DNA of 5,214 nucleotides. It comes from CAYJKB01 sp964370625. GTDB lineage: Bacteria > Bacillota > Clostridia > Oscillospirales > Butyricicoccaceae. Under the pieces are notes generated by a model. It did no database searches. It worked only from the letters and a program-made list of their open reading frames with translations, and was not told the DNA's origin. Location: contig CAYJKB010000077.1 of the NCBI GenBank assembly GCA_964370625.1, forward strand, positions 1 through 5,214, given 5' to 3'. This document shows positions 1 through 5,148 of the stretch, piece after piece (the first letter of the stretch is position 1; each line of letters begins with the position of its first letter). Position numbers and translations under genes: made by a program.

Positions 1-7
1 CTTGCAT
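1..7 (-). CDS. Start of a gene leaving the window on the left (partial, product unknown)
   Basis: Read on the minus strand, an ATG at 5-7 is followed by CAA and one further base before the window ends, so only Met-Gln is visible. The start is supported by a full AAGGAG at 14-19, six bases upstream, the same arrangement as for the two better supported genes here. Nothing can be said about the product. The autotransporter in this window also begins Met-Gln, but two residues are no evidence of relatedness. An intrinsic terminator lies only about 40 bases upstream (47-89) and the nearest convincing promoter is further up (222-250), so expression may depend on read-through. Confidence 0.5.
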
Positions 8-13
8 ATCTAT

Positions 14-19
14 CTCCTT
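14..19 (-). promoter_or_regulatory. Ribosome binding site of the gene leaving the window
   Basis: AAGGAG on the minus strand, six bases before the ATG at 5-7. It is what identifies the start of a gene whose body is outside the window. Confidence 0.55.
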
Positions 20-43
20 TTATTTTGTTTTTTGTTCTTTAGA

Positions 44-215
44 CGCAAAAAATCCCCGATGTAGCCTTTTGGGCTACACCGAGGGTTTTAGTATGCGAAA
101 CACTGGGGGGATTATTTCAATAAAGTGATATATATTTTAAAATTTTTGAATAACAAATAATAGAAAAATATAGCACAAATCTTATTACAAAGTAAGAGGA
201 ATTACTTCAACATCT
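44..215 (-). ncRNA. Candidate small RNA or regulated leader between promoter and terminator
   Basis: The segment runs from the predicted start near 215 to the U-tract of the terminator. It contains only trivial reading frames; the first ATG gives three codons. A short hairpin pairing AAGTAA with TTACTT sits near its 5' end. Its CCCC-rich stretch (minus-strand AATCCCC, 107-113) is exactly complementary to the GGGGATT of the terminator's 3' arm (51-57), so two structures compete. I do not recognise a known riboswitch or RNA family. It is proposed from promoter and terminator spacing alone. Confidence 0.3.
47..89 (-). terminator. Rho-independent terminator, possibly a leader attenuator
   Basis: The stem core pairs 60-66 with 72-78 (TGTAGCC/GGCTACA) around a five-base loop. 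It extends through a pair that is G-U only in the minus-strand RNA (59/79), then 57-58 with 80-81, a one-base bulge at 82, and 54-56 with 83-85. On the minus strand the stem is followed by A and six T (47-52), a good U-tract; on the plus strand it is followed by only four T. Both the wobble pair and the U-tract therefore favour leftward termination. It could end the transcript started at 222-250, giving an RNA of about 170 bases, or act conditionally in the leader of the gene starting at base 7. Confidence 0.75.
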
Positions 216-221
216 TTTTCA

Positions 222-250
222 ATTATAAGGAAATCTTACTAGTTATGCAA
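222..250 (-). promoter_or_regulatory. Leftward sigma-70-type promoter
   Basis: On the minus strand TTGCAT (245-250) is separated by exactly 17 bases from a perfect TATAAT (222-227). The predicted transcription start is near 215. No open reading frame of useful length follows before the terminator at 47-89, so the promoter drives either a short non-coding RNA or a leader of about 210 bases for the gene starting at base 7. It lies outside the HEPN gene, so the left-hand unit is probably separate from the DUF262-HEPN operon. Confidence 0.55.
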
Positions 251-292
251 AAACAAGCTCAGCCTTCCTTGCAGCTGTAATTATATCCTCTA

Positions 293-346
293 TTTACTTG
301 TGGCAAAAAATTCTTGTATAATTTTACGTCGACACTATTTAAGGAG
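293..346 (+). promoter_or_regulatory. Rightward promoter and Shine-Dalgarno without a gene
   Basis: On the plus strand TTTACT (293-298), an 18-base spacer and a perfect TATAAT (317-322) form a plausible promoter. AAGGAG follows at 341-346, the layout of a short mRNA leader. No ATG, and no GTG or TTG at a usable distance, follows: the GTG at 348-350 is one base from the Shine-Dalgarno sequence and opens only seven codons. At the expected start distance lies the stop codon of the convergent HEPN gene (355-357). The pair may be the remains of a gene cut off here, or may make antisense RNA to the HEPN 3' end. Chance is a real alternative in AT-rich DNA. Confidence 0.3.
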
Positions 347-354
347 TGTGAAGA

Positions 355-1017
355 CTAAGAAGTTACATTAATTTTGTACGTTTTTAACGCTTTTTCAATT
401 AGAAGTAATAAAAGTTCTGCAAAAATATAAAATTTCATTGCCTCAACCATATAGTTTCTCTGCTGAGAATCATCTCCATATTGTAAGTGAGGATGCGCAA
501 CTTCTGCACGAGTAAGTTTAAACTGTGAAAAAGCATTTCGAAACTTCCCAAAGGGATCTTTTTTGAAAGTACGTTCAATCTTTCCTTTTTCAGTAAAAAA
601 AGAACTTGTTGCTTGTGGATTAGAATTTTCGATAAAATCATCCTCTACATCTTTTAAATAAATTTGCCAATGCATTACAAAGTCTGTTGCAATTAAACTT
701 TTTAATTCAATACCTAATAAATCAAATATAAAATCCTCAAGATATTTAAAGTCACAATTTGGACTATATTTTTCAGTCGTAATGTGGTTATGCAATATTT
801 TAGCAAGTAAATTTCTTTTCGCTATAGACAAATGCTCACAGATTTGTGCAGAAATTGCCATATAGACATAGGAATTTAACAAGAGAATAACATATCCTCC
901 TATTACCTCAACATGCTGTGTTGTGCCCGATAAATATAGATTTTTTAATATATCTTTTTTTAAAAACTCTACAGTAGAATCAAGCATACTTAGTTCTTTA
1001 TTATTCAGTATCGTCAT
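355..1017 (-). CDS. HEPN-domain protein, probable RNase/toxin partner of DUF262
   Basis: The protein has 220 residues from the ATG at 1015-1017. The key motif is Arg170-Ala-Glu-Val-Ala-His175 (493-510), an R-x4-H signature of the HEPN superfamily, in which this Arg and His form the metal-independent RNase site. It sits in a basic helical stretch after Lys-Phe-Arg-Asn, and the protein is mostly helical otherwise. A hydrophobic stretch at about 39-59 and another near the C-terminus fit buried helices of a HEPN bundle better than membrane segments, but this is not proven. Size and the adjacent DUF262 gene suggest the MAE_28990/MAE_18760-like or a related HEPN family; I am not sure which. The polar residue that often follows the catalytic Arg is Ala here. 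The start overlaps the end of the DUF262 gene by 17 bases, and no Shine-Dalgarno precedes it, which suggests translational coupling. Alternatives are GTG at 1033-1035 and ATG at 985-987. Confidence 0.75.
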   Translation of the reverse strand: MTILNNKELSMLDSTVEFLKKDILKNLYLSGTTQHVEVIGGYVILLLNSYVYMAISAQICEHLSIAKRNLLAKILHNHITTEKYSPNCDFKYLEDFIFDLLGIELKSLIATDFVMHWQIYLKDVEDDFIENSNPQATSSFFTEKGKIERTFKKDPFGKFRNAFSQFKLTRAEVAHPHLQYGDDSQQRNYMVEAMKFYIFAELLLLLIEKALKTYKINVTS

Positions 1018-2317
1018 AATTTTTAAGTTGCTCACTAAAAAAATTAACTTTTAGAATAAATTCGCTTGCTATCGCATGGCGAGTAAGAATGGACTTAATT
1101 TTACTGCTATCTCTGCCCATAATACTATCAAAGTTTTCTTCGTATTCTTGATATTTGATAGTTGGCGATGATAATAAATTTATCAAGGCTATAACATCAT
1201 CGTTGGAAATTTCTCTTTCTTGTATTGACGCAAATGTTAATGGAGTGATGATAGTTTCTGCAAGTGAAGAGTTTAGTCTTGTACTCGCTCCAAAAACAAA
1301 AGGCTTTTTATCTAGTTGTACATTTGAAATTTTTTCTAAAACTGCTAGAATGTGAGTTCGATACTTGTCTAAAAGATCTGATGGGAAGCTCTGCTTCGCT
1401 TTTTCGTCTCCTGAAAAATCATTTTTCATTAATTCATCAAGCATACGGTGCATTGGGATAATTTGTGTCCGTGTTTCATATTTATCTAGCATAACCAAAA
1501 TTCTCAGCAACAATTCACGCGAGGTATCTTTTCTAGGAGGTACCATTTTTGAAATCAATTCGTCCCAATGTGTATTGTGCAGCACTTCTCTCATTTTAGA
1601 TAGAGTTCCTTCAGATGCAGTTCTCATACGAATTTCATTAATTTCAAGCTGTGTACCTCCTTTATTTAAGCGAGAAAAAAGCTCTAAAGTTGTTTCATAA
1701 GAAGGAGTTAGTGAGTTTATTTGGAGCACTCCCACAATATAAGACTTGAATTTATGTTGATAGTTACGAACATTATCTGCTTTAATTAGTCCTAAATCTT
1801 TGTAAAATTTATTTAACCATGCTGTTGATAGCGTTTCAGTTATTTTATCAGATTTTTTTATACTTAGCAGTGTGGGTGTAAGAGAAAAATCTTCAAAATC
1901 CTCTGGATTAGCTTCCACATCATGAACATTATACAGCTCAGAATTTTTAGGGAATTTGTTTTTGTAGTAATAATACATACTCAAAATTCGTTGCAAGCCA
2001 TCAATAAGCTCTAAAGTATTAGTCTTTGAATTTTCGAATAGCACAACAGGTGGAATCGGTAATCCTCGTAAAATTGAATCAATAAGTAAGGCTGATTGTG
2101 ACTTTTTCCAGATAAATCGTCTTTGGTATGGAGGTATAGTGATGATACCATCTTCAATCCATTCAATTAAGGTAGAAATCGAATATTGAGTATAGCTATA
2201 TCTTACTGATGTATCAGATAATTGGCTTTCACCTCCACCATAGTTAGTGTCGAGGTCTCCATTTTCAAGTGATTGTGAGCCACTATCATCTAAATTTTCA
2301 AAATCATTATCGCTCAT
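1001..2317 (-). CDS. DUF262 (ParB-like/GmrSD N-terminal) domain protein
   Basis: The protein has 438 residues. An acidic, Ser/Gly/Asn-rich and probably disordered leader (1-40) precedes the DUF262 domain. Its hallmarks are visible in order: IPPYQRRFIW (61-70), LRGLPIPPVVLF (83-94), IDGLQR (105-110; the family's DGQQR-type motif with Leu at the third position) and FSRLNKGG...EINEIR (214-230). RELLLRILVM (267-276) lies in the helical C-terminal part. In GmrSD and BrxU enzymes the DUF262 domain binds and hydrolyses NTP and drives DNA cleavage by a fused HNH-type domain (DUF1524). No such domain is seen here, so the protein is a stand-alone DUF262. The neighbouring HEPN gene overlaps its 3' end and is probably its partner, with DUF262 as sensor or regulator. 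The start is fixed by AAGGAG at 2328-2333. Confidence 0.88.
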   Translation of the reverse strand: MSDNDFENLDDSGSQSLENGDLDTNYGGGESQLSDTSVRYSYTQYSISTLIEWIEDGIITIPPYQRRFIWKKSQSALLIDSILRGLPIPPVVLFENSKTNTLELIDGLQRILSMYYYYKNKFPKNSELYNVHDVEANPEDFEDFSLTPTLLSIKKSDKITETLSTAWLNKFYKDLGLIKADNVRNYQHKFKSYIVGVLQINSLTPSYETTLELFSRLNKGGTQLEINEIRMRTASEGTLSKMREVLHNTHWDELISKMVPPRKDTSRELLLRILVMLDKYETRTQIIPMHRMLDELMKNDFSGDEKAKQSFPSDLLDKYRTHILAVLEKISNVQLDKKPFVFGASTRLNSSLAETIITPLTFASIQEREISNDDVIALINLLSSPTIKYQEYEENFDSIMGRDSSKIKSILTRHAIASEFILKVNFFSEQLKNYDDTE

Positions 2318-2327
2318 ATTTAATTAA

Positions 2328-2333
2328 CTCCTT
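2328..2333 (-). promoter_or_regulatory. Ribosome binding site of the DUF262 gene
   Basis: AAGGAG (GAAGGAG including 2334) on the minus strand, ten bases before the ATG at 2315-2317. It supports this start over internal Met codons. Confidence 0.75.
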
Positions 2334-2356
2334 CAAATTAAGATGCCATAAACTTT

Positions 2357-2362
2357 ATTATA
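2357..2362 (-). promoter_or_regulatory. -10 box of the DUF262-HEPN operon
   Basis: A perfect TATAAT on the minus strand, about 40 bases before the DUF262 start, predicting a leader of roughly 33 bases. No good -35 element is found at the usual spacing; TTGCGC lies only 11 bases upstream. The promoter may be weak, activator-dependent or of a type recognised mainly by its -10 box. It lies downstream of the autotransporter terminator, so the operon appears to be transcribed independently. Confidence 0.45.
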
Positions 2363-2430
2363 TAACCTTGATAGCGCAACTTTTTTTATTGTATATGAAC
2401 TACGAAGACTTTGCAAGTAAAGAGCATTAC

Positions 2431-2472
2431 AGAAAAAGTCATGACCACCCCTTCAAGGGGTGGTCATGACTT
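2431..2472 (-). terminator. Terminator of the autotransporter gene (perfect 16-bp stem)
   Basis: The arms at 2436-2451 and 2457-2472 are perfectly complementary over 16 bp around a five-base loop. On the minus strand the stem is followed by TTTTTCT (2431-2437), and it begins 13 bases after the stop codon at 2485, the layout of an intrinsic terminator for the autotransporter. The upper stem is a run of GGGG/CCCC and the base contains TCATGAC, making it far more GC-rich than its surroundings. The length and perfection of the palindrome also resemble REP-like or IS200/IS605-type hairpin elements, so it could be a mobile palindrome used as a terminator. Confidence 0.85.
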
Positions 2473-2484
2473 AATTATACGATT

Positions 2485-2769
2485 TTAAAATTCATATTTG
2501 AATGTAAGGCTTCCGCCGTGTTGTTGTTGATCAGAACCAAATTCACCATTATATTGAACGCCGAAAGTAAAATTACCATTTTTGACATCTACACCAGCAT
2601 TTGCAAGGAAGGTAGTGTCATCTGAGCTTGCAGTTGTTTCATAGCGAGTACCAATAAAGTCAAAACTACTATCAAAATCGGACCCTGTAAGGTTTTGGCG
2701 TAAACCTAAACCAACTTTAGGTAGAATTGATGTTGCACCCATAGCATAACTGCCTTGCCATGTTAGCAT
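2485..2769 (-). pseudogene. Detached C-terminal end of the autotransporter beta-barrel
   Basis: This 94-residue frame begins with ATG at 2767-2769, which overlaps the stop of the larger fragment, and ends in Tyr-Glu-Phe. A C-terminal Phe after alternating hydrophobic residues (LTFKYEF) is the Bam-recognition signal of outer-membrane barrels. Two-residue alternation typical of beta-strands runs through it (FTFGVQYNGEF, SLTFKYEF), about four or five strands of a 12-stranded barrel. It has no signal peptide and no ribosome binding site, so it should not function alone; reinitiation at the overlapping ATG would leave the product in the cytoplasm. It is the 3' part of the gene starting at 4850, put out of frame by the duplication at 2762-2780. 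Confidence 0.85.
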
Positions 2770-2780
2770 GAAGTTAGCAT
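2762..2780 (-). repeat. 8-bp direct repeat causing an 11-bp frameshift in the autotransporter
   Basis: The plus-strand sequence GTTAGCAT occurs at 2762-2769 and again at 2773-2780, separated by GAA. On the coding strand this reads ATGCTAAC TTC ATGCTAAC. The repeat period is 11 bp, which is not a multiple of three. Deleting one copy plus the spacer joins residue Tyr690 directly to MLTWQGSYAMG and restores a 784-codon frame with an intact barrel. The second copy creates the TAA at 2763-2765. The units match in 8 of 11 positions, so it is either a degenerated tandem duplication or a templated insertion. Confidence 0.85.
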
Positions 2781-4850
2781 ATAACGCATGTAATCTGAGC
2801 TATGGATATTCATGTTATACACTGATGCATTTGCAAAATTAAAGTCATAAGCATCTGATTCAGTATGAAGGTATGACAATCCTATTTCAGGAATAATTAT
2901 ATTACTTTCGTTGAGTTTGAAAATATAACCAGCATTAATTTTACCAAAAAATGAAGTGCTATTAAAATCATCTTCAGCAGTGTTATTTGCAAGTGTATAT
3001 TCAATATCATTCGAGCCAAAAGCAACTGTTGCTTGTGCACTCACATAAACATTGTCCATTACAAAATAATTTGAATGAAGACCAAAAGCAAAAGATGTGC
3101 TATTGTTTTCAACAGTGTCACTATCACTATTTGAGCCATTAAAATCTATATGCGCACCAAAAGAAAAATCTTTATTAAAATTATAGCTTACACCACCTGT
3201 AACACCAAAAGAACTTACATCAAATTTATATTTACTATTGTCAGTATATAAGCCATAAGGAGTTGCAAATACTGTCCATTTTGGTATTGAATAATCTGAT
3301 CCTGAGTTCATACCCAGTTCTTGTGAGCCGCTTACTCCCGCAGAACTTGGTGCAGGTGCGATTGATGTTGAAATTGCAGTTGAAATATTAGTCATTTGTA
3401 GGTTTGCAACACCAATATTTGCTGTTCCCACACTTCCGGCAGGAGTTTCTTCTTGAATTGCGGTAGTGTTTTTGATGATTTTAACTTTTTGTGTAGTTGC
3501 ATCTTTGCCTGTGAGGGTTGCCTCTAAAAACGGATTTTCTGTTGCAACACCTTTAAAAGCACCGGTAAGAGTTACAGGAGCAGTTGTCATAGTTGTAAGG
3601 TCATAGCCAGTTGCCATATCTGCAATTGCATATTCTGTATCGTATTTAAAGTTTTGTTCTTTTGTTCCAGGACGTACGATTAGTGTTCCTCCATTAAAAT
3701 TAATTGTATCACCTGACCATACAGCAAAAACCGCCTCATTTGCGCCTCTATCATAAAGTGAAGTTGCCCAGTCACCAACATTATAAACAAAAGGAACAAG
3801 ATTAGCATTAGTTCTTATACCCATAACTTCAGCTGAAAAACCTTTCGAAGCTGAAAGTTTTATACAACCGATATTACTAACTGTGCTATTGTTTCCAACA
3901 ATCATACCAAAAGCATAAATATCACTACTTGTAACTTTGATTTTTCCAGTGTTCGTTACTTGTGCATTATCGTCTGCTTTTATACCGGCAATTGCAATAG
4001 GAAACCCCTGCATATTAATGTTTGAAGTTGCATTTGATGTTACCTTAATTTTTCCGTTGTTGACAATAACAGCATTCTCATCTGCATTGATGCCCGTTGC
4101 ATTTGCACTTTCAAAAGTTGCAACATTAGAACCTACGAATGATTCAACCCTTAGAACAGCATCAACTTCATTTGTGAGATATAATTTAGTTGTGGTATCG
4201 TTACCATTATCAGCATCCATACCATCAGCATTTGCATCTGATGTTGCGTCTACAGTGCCACTATTCACTAAAGTTACAGTGCCAGCATCTGCTTCAAGAT
4301 ACATACCTTCAGCATTTACACCAGAAGTAATAGTTATTGTGCCACTGTTTATCGCTTTTAATGTTCCGCTTAAAATATCACCAGTTATACCGTTAATATC
4401 GTCTGCACTTGTAAGTTCTATTGTTCCTGTATTTTCAAGTAGATGATTGCCATTTTGTGAAAATACAGCCATACCGCCAACACCTTCAAAAGCAATAGTA
4501 CCTGTATTTTTTAGTGTGAAGCTAAAGTCGCCTGCATCTGTTGCATGGCCTAGCATACCAACAGGAGCAGTGAAGGTAACGGGCATAGGTTGACCTGACG
4601 GATCAATATCATAAAAAGTAACTGTTTTTGCTTCGCCAGTAAGTGTGCCATTATTTGTAAGTGTGTCACTTTGGTTAAAAGTTTCTAAAATACCAATTGT
4701 TGTACCGCTTGGGTTTTCTAAAGCAAAAGCAGGGCTAGCGCAACATAAAGAAACAAGTGCTAATGAACCAAAAACATTTAATAAAGCACATTTCTTTAAA
4801 ACCGCTTTATAACGATTTACTAAATTTCCTGTTGCATTTTTTGTTTGCAT
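2763..4850 (-). CDS. Autotransporter (type Va secretion), truncated within the beta-barrel by a frameshift
   Basis: This is a 695-residue product. An extended signal peptide (1-43) has basic residues, a hydrophobic core and likely cleavage at SPAFA/LENP for Sec export. The passenger (about 44-475) carries at least eight Asn-x-Gly motifs with alternating hydrophobic residues, typical of a beta-helical passenger displayed on the surface. A linker with a short helix and Ala/Ser/Pro stretch (482-505) leads to an autotransporter barrel from about 525 (PKWTVFATPYGLY, then alternating strands). Translation stops after residue 695, before the last four or five strands and the terminal Phe. The remainder continues in another frame at 2485-2769, and an 11-bp repeat explains the shift. 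A barrel without its closing strands is not expected to assemble, so this allele is probably off. The start is fixed by AAGGAG at 4856-4861. The passenger's target is unknown. Confidence 0.88.
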   Translation of the reverse strand: MQTKNATGNLVNRYKAVLKKCALLNVFGSLALVSLCCASPAFALENPSGTTIGILETFNQSDTLTNNGTLTGEAKTVTFYDIDPSGQPMPVTFTAPVGMLGHATDAGDFSFTLKNTGTIAFEGVGGMAVFSQNGNHLLENTGTIELTSADDINGITGDILSGTLKAINSGTITITSGVNAEGMYLEADAGTVTLVNSGTVDATSDANADGMDADNGNDTTTKLYLTNEVDAVLRVESFVGSNVATFESANATGINADENAVIVNNGKIKVTSNATSNINMQGFPIAIAGIKADDNAQVTNTGKIKVTSSDIYAFGMIVGNNSTVSNIGCIKLSASKGFSAEVMGIRTNANLVPFVYNVGDWATSLYDRGANEAVFAVWSGDTINFNGGTLIVRPGTKEQNFKYDTEYAIADMATGYDLTTMTTAPVTLTGAFKGVATENPFLEATLTGKDATTQKVKIIKNTTAIQEETPAGSVGTANIGVANLQMTNISTAISTSIAPAPSSAGVSGSQELGMNSGSDYSIPKWTVFATPYGLYTDNSKYKFDVSSFGVTGGVSYNFNKDFSFGAHIDFNGSNSDSDTVENNSTSFAFGLHSNYFVMDNVYVSAQATVAFGSNDIEYTLANNTAEDDFNSTSFFGKINAGYIFKLNESNIIIPEIGLSYLHTESDAYDFNFANASVYNMNIHSSDYMRYMLTSC
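3849..4655 (-). repeat. Degenerate Asn-x-Gly repeats in the autotransporter passenger
   Basis: Units of the type N-[NTSI]-G-x-[ILV] start at residues 66, 115, 140, 168, 196, 264, 300 and 326. Several are followed by a hydrophobic strand and Thr-Ser (ELTS, TITS, KVTS). Spacing is 25-28 residues for four neighbouring pairs and longer elsewhere, and a decayed unit may lie near 227. The two most similar are NNGKIKVTS (264) and NTGKIKVTS (300). The DNA copies have diverged, so these are protein-level structural rungs of a beta-helix and not a fresh tandem array. Confidence 0.7.
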
Positions 4851-4855
4851 GATAA

Positions 4856-4861
4856 CTCCTT
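4856..4861 (-). promoter_or_regulatory. Ribosome binding site of the autotransporter
   Basis: AAGGAG on the minus strand, five bases before the ATG at 4848-4850. It decides the start and makes the long signal peptide (Met1 to Ala43) real. Confidence 0.75.
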
Positions 4862-4937
4862 GATTAAAAATTGAAATTCAGGTGAAAATAAAACCAACTA
4901 TCCAAAATCATTCAAAGAAAACAGTTGTTATTTGTAA

Positions 4938-4966
4938 ATAATAAAAAATAATATTTCTAATAACAA
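4938..4966 (-). promoter_or_regulatory. Candidate promoter of the autotransporter
   Basis: On the minus strand TTGTTA (4961-4966), 17 bases, then TATTAT (4938-4943). The predicted start near 4931 gives an untranslated leader of about 80 bases. The region is very AT-rich, so other -10-like boxes occur and the assignment is tentative. Confidence 0.4.
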
Positions 4967-5039
4967 ATATTTTATACGCAAACAGAATATTTAATTTAAG
5001 TCGAGCTAAATATAAAGTTCTATATAATTACTAATTTTT

Positions 5040-5070
5040 TTGATACTTGAGATAATCTCTAAGTTATACT
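5040..5070 (+). promoter_or_regulatory. Possible rightward promoter with operator-like palindrome
   Basis: TTGATA (5040-5045) and TATACT (5065-5070, 19-base spacer) or TTATAC (5064-5069, 18-base spacer) could form a promoter. The spacer contains an imperfect inverted repeat, ACTT-GAGA then TCTC-(T)-AAGT (5045-5064), where a dimeric repressor could bind. On the minus strand no U-tract follows, so it is not a leftward terminator. The spacing is slightly long, and the call is weak. Confidence 0.25.
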
Positions 5071-5148
5071 ACTTATAATAGGTTCTTATAAATAAATATA
5101 AAGTGCTTAGATAGTCTTCAAATAGTGACTCTGTAGTATGCTACTGGG

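Larger units (their letters stand above)
118..354. other. Intergenic region without a supported protein gene
   Basis: This AT-rich stretch lies between the left-hand hairpin region and the stop codon of the HEPN gene. Apart from the leftward promoter at 222-250 and the rightward promoter and ribosome-binding-site pair at 293-346, I see no tRNA, repeat array or coding frame longer than about 16 codons. No convincing terminator for the HEPN transcript is visible here, so that transcript may run on to the hairpin at 47-89. Confidence 0.5.

Noticed and set aside
105..110. A run of six G that might be a phase-variable homopolymer tract
   Set aside because: Six bases is too short for frequent slippage, and it lies in no reading frame.
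243..293. A 16-codon minus-strand stretch reading like a protein C-terminus (EDIITAARKAELVFA, then stop)
   Set aside because: A stop codon lies directly upstream and no other frame continues it. It overlaps the leftward -35 box. It is too short to separate a gene remnant from chance.
435..641. A 68-codon minus-strand frame inside the HEPN gene
   Set aside because: It is a frame-shifted shadow; the R-x4-H motif and helical pattern belong to the longer frame.
1155..1700. Three overlapping plus-strand open frames antisense to the DUF262 gene
   Set aside because: They are shadows of a well-supported gene and have neither ribosome binding sites nor domain motifs.
2269..2469. A 66-codon plus-strand frame across the DUF262 start and the hairpin
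   Set aside because: It runs through a promoter region and a terminator stem and has no plausible Shine-Dalgarno sequence.
3937..4446. A 169-codon open frame on the plus strand, antisense to the autotransporter
   Set aside because: It lies entirely within a clearly coding passenger region and mirrors its codon bias. It has no ribosome binding site and no recognisable protein features.
2485..4850. A programmed ribosomal frameshift joining the two autotransporter frames
   Set aside because: No slippery heptamer or stimulatory structure is visible at the junction, and an exact 11-bp repeat explains the break more simply.
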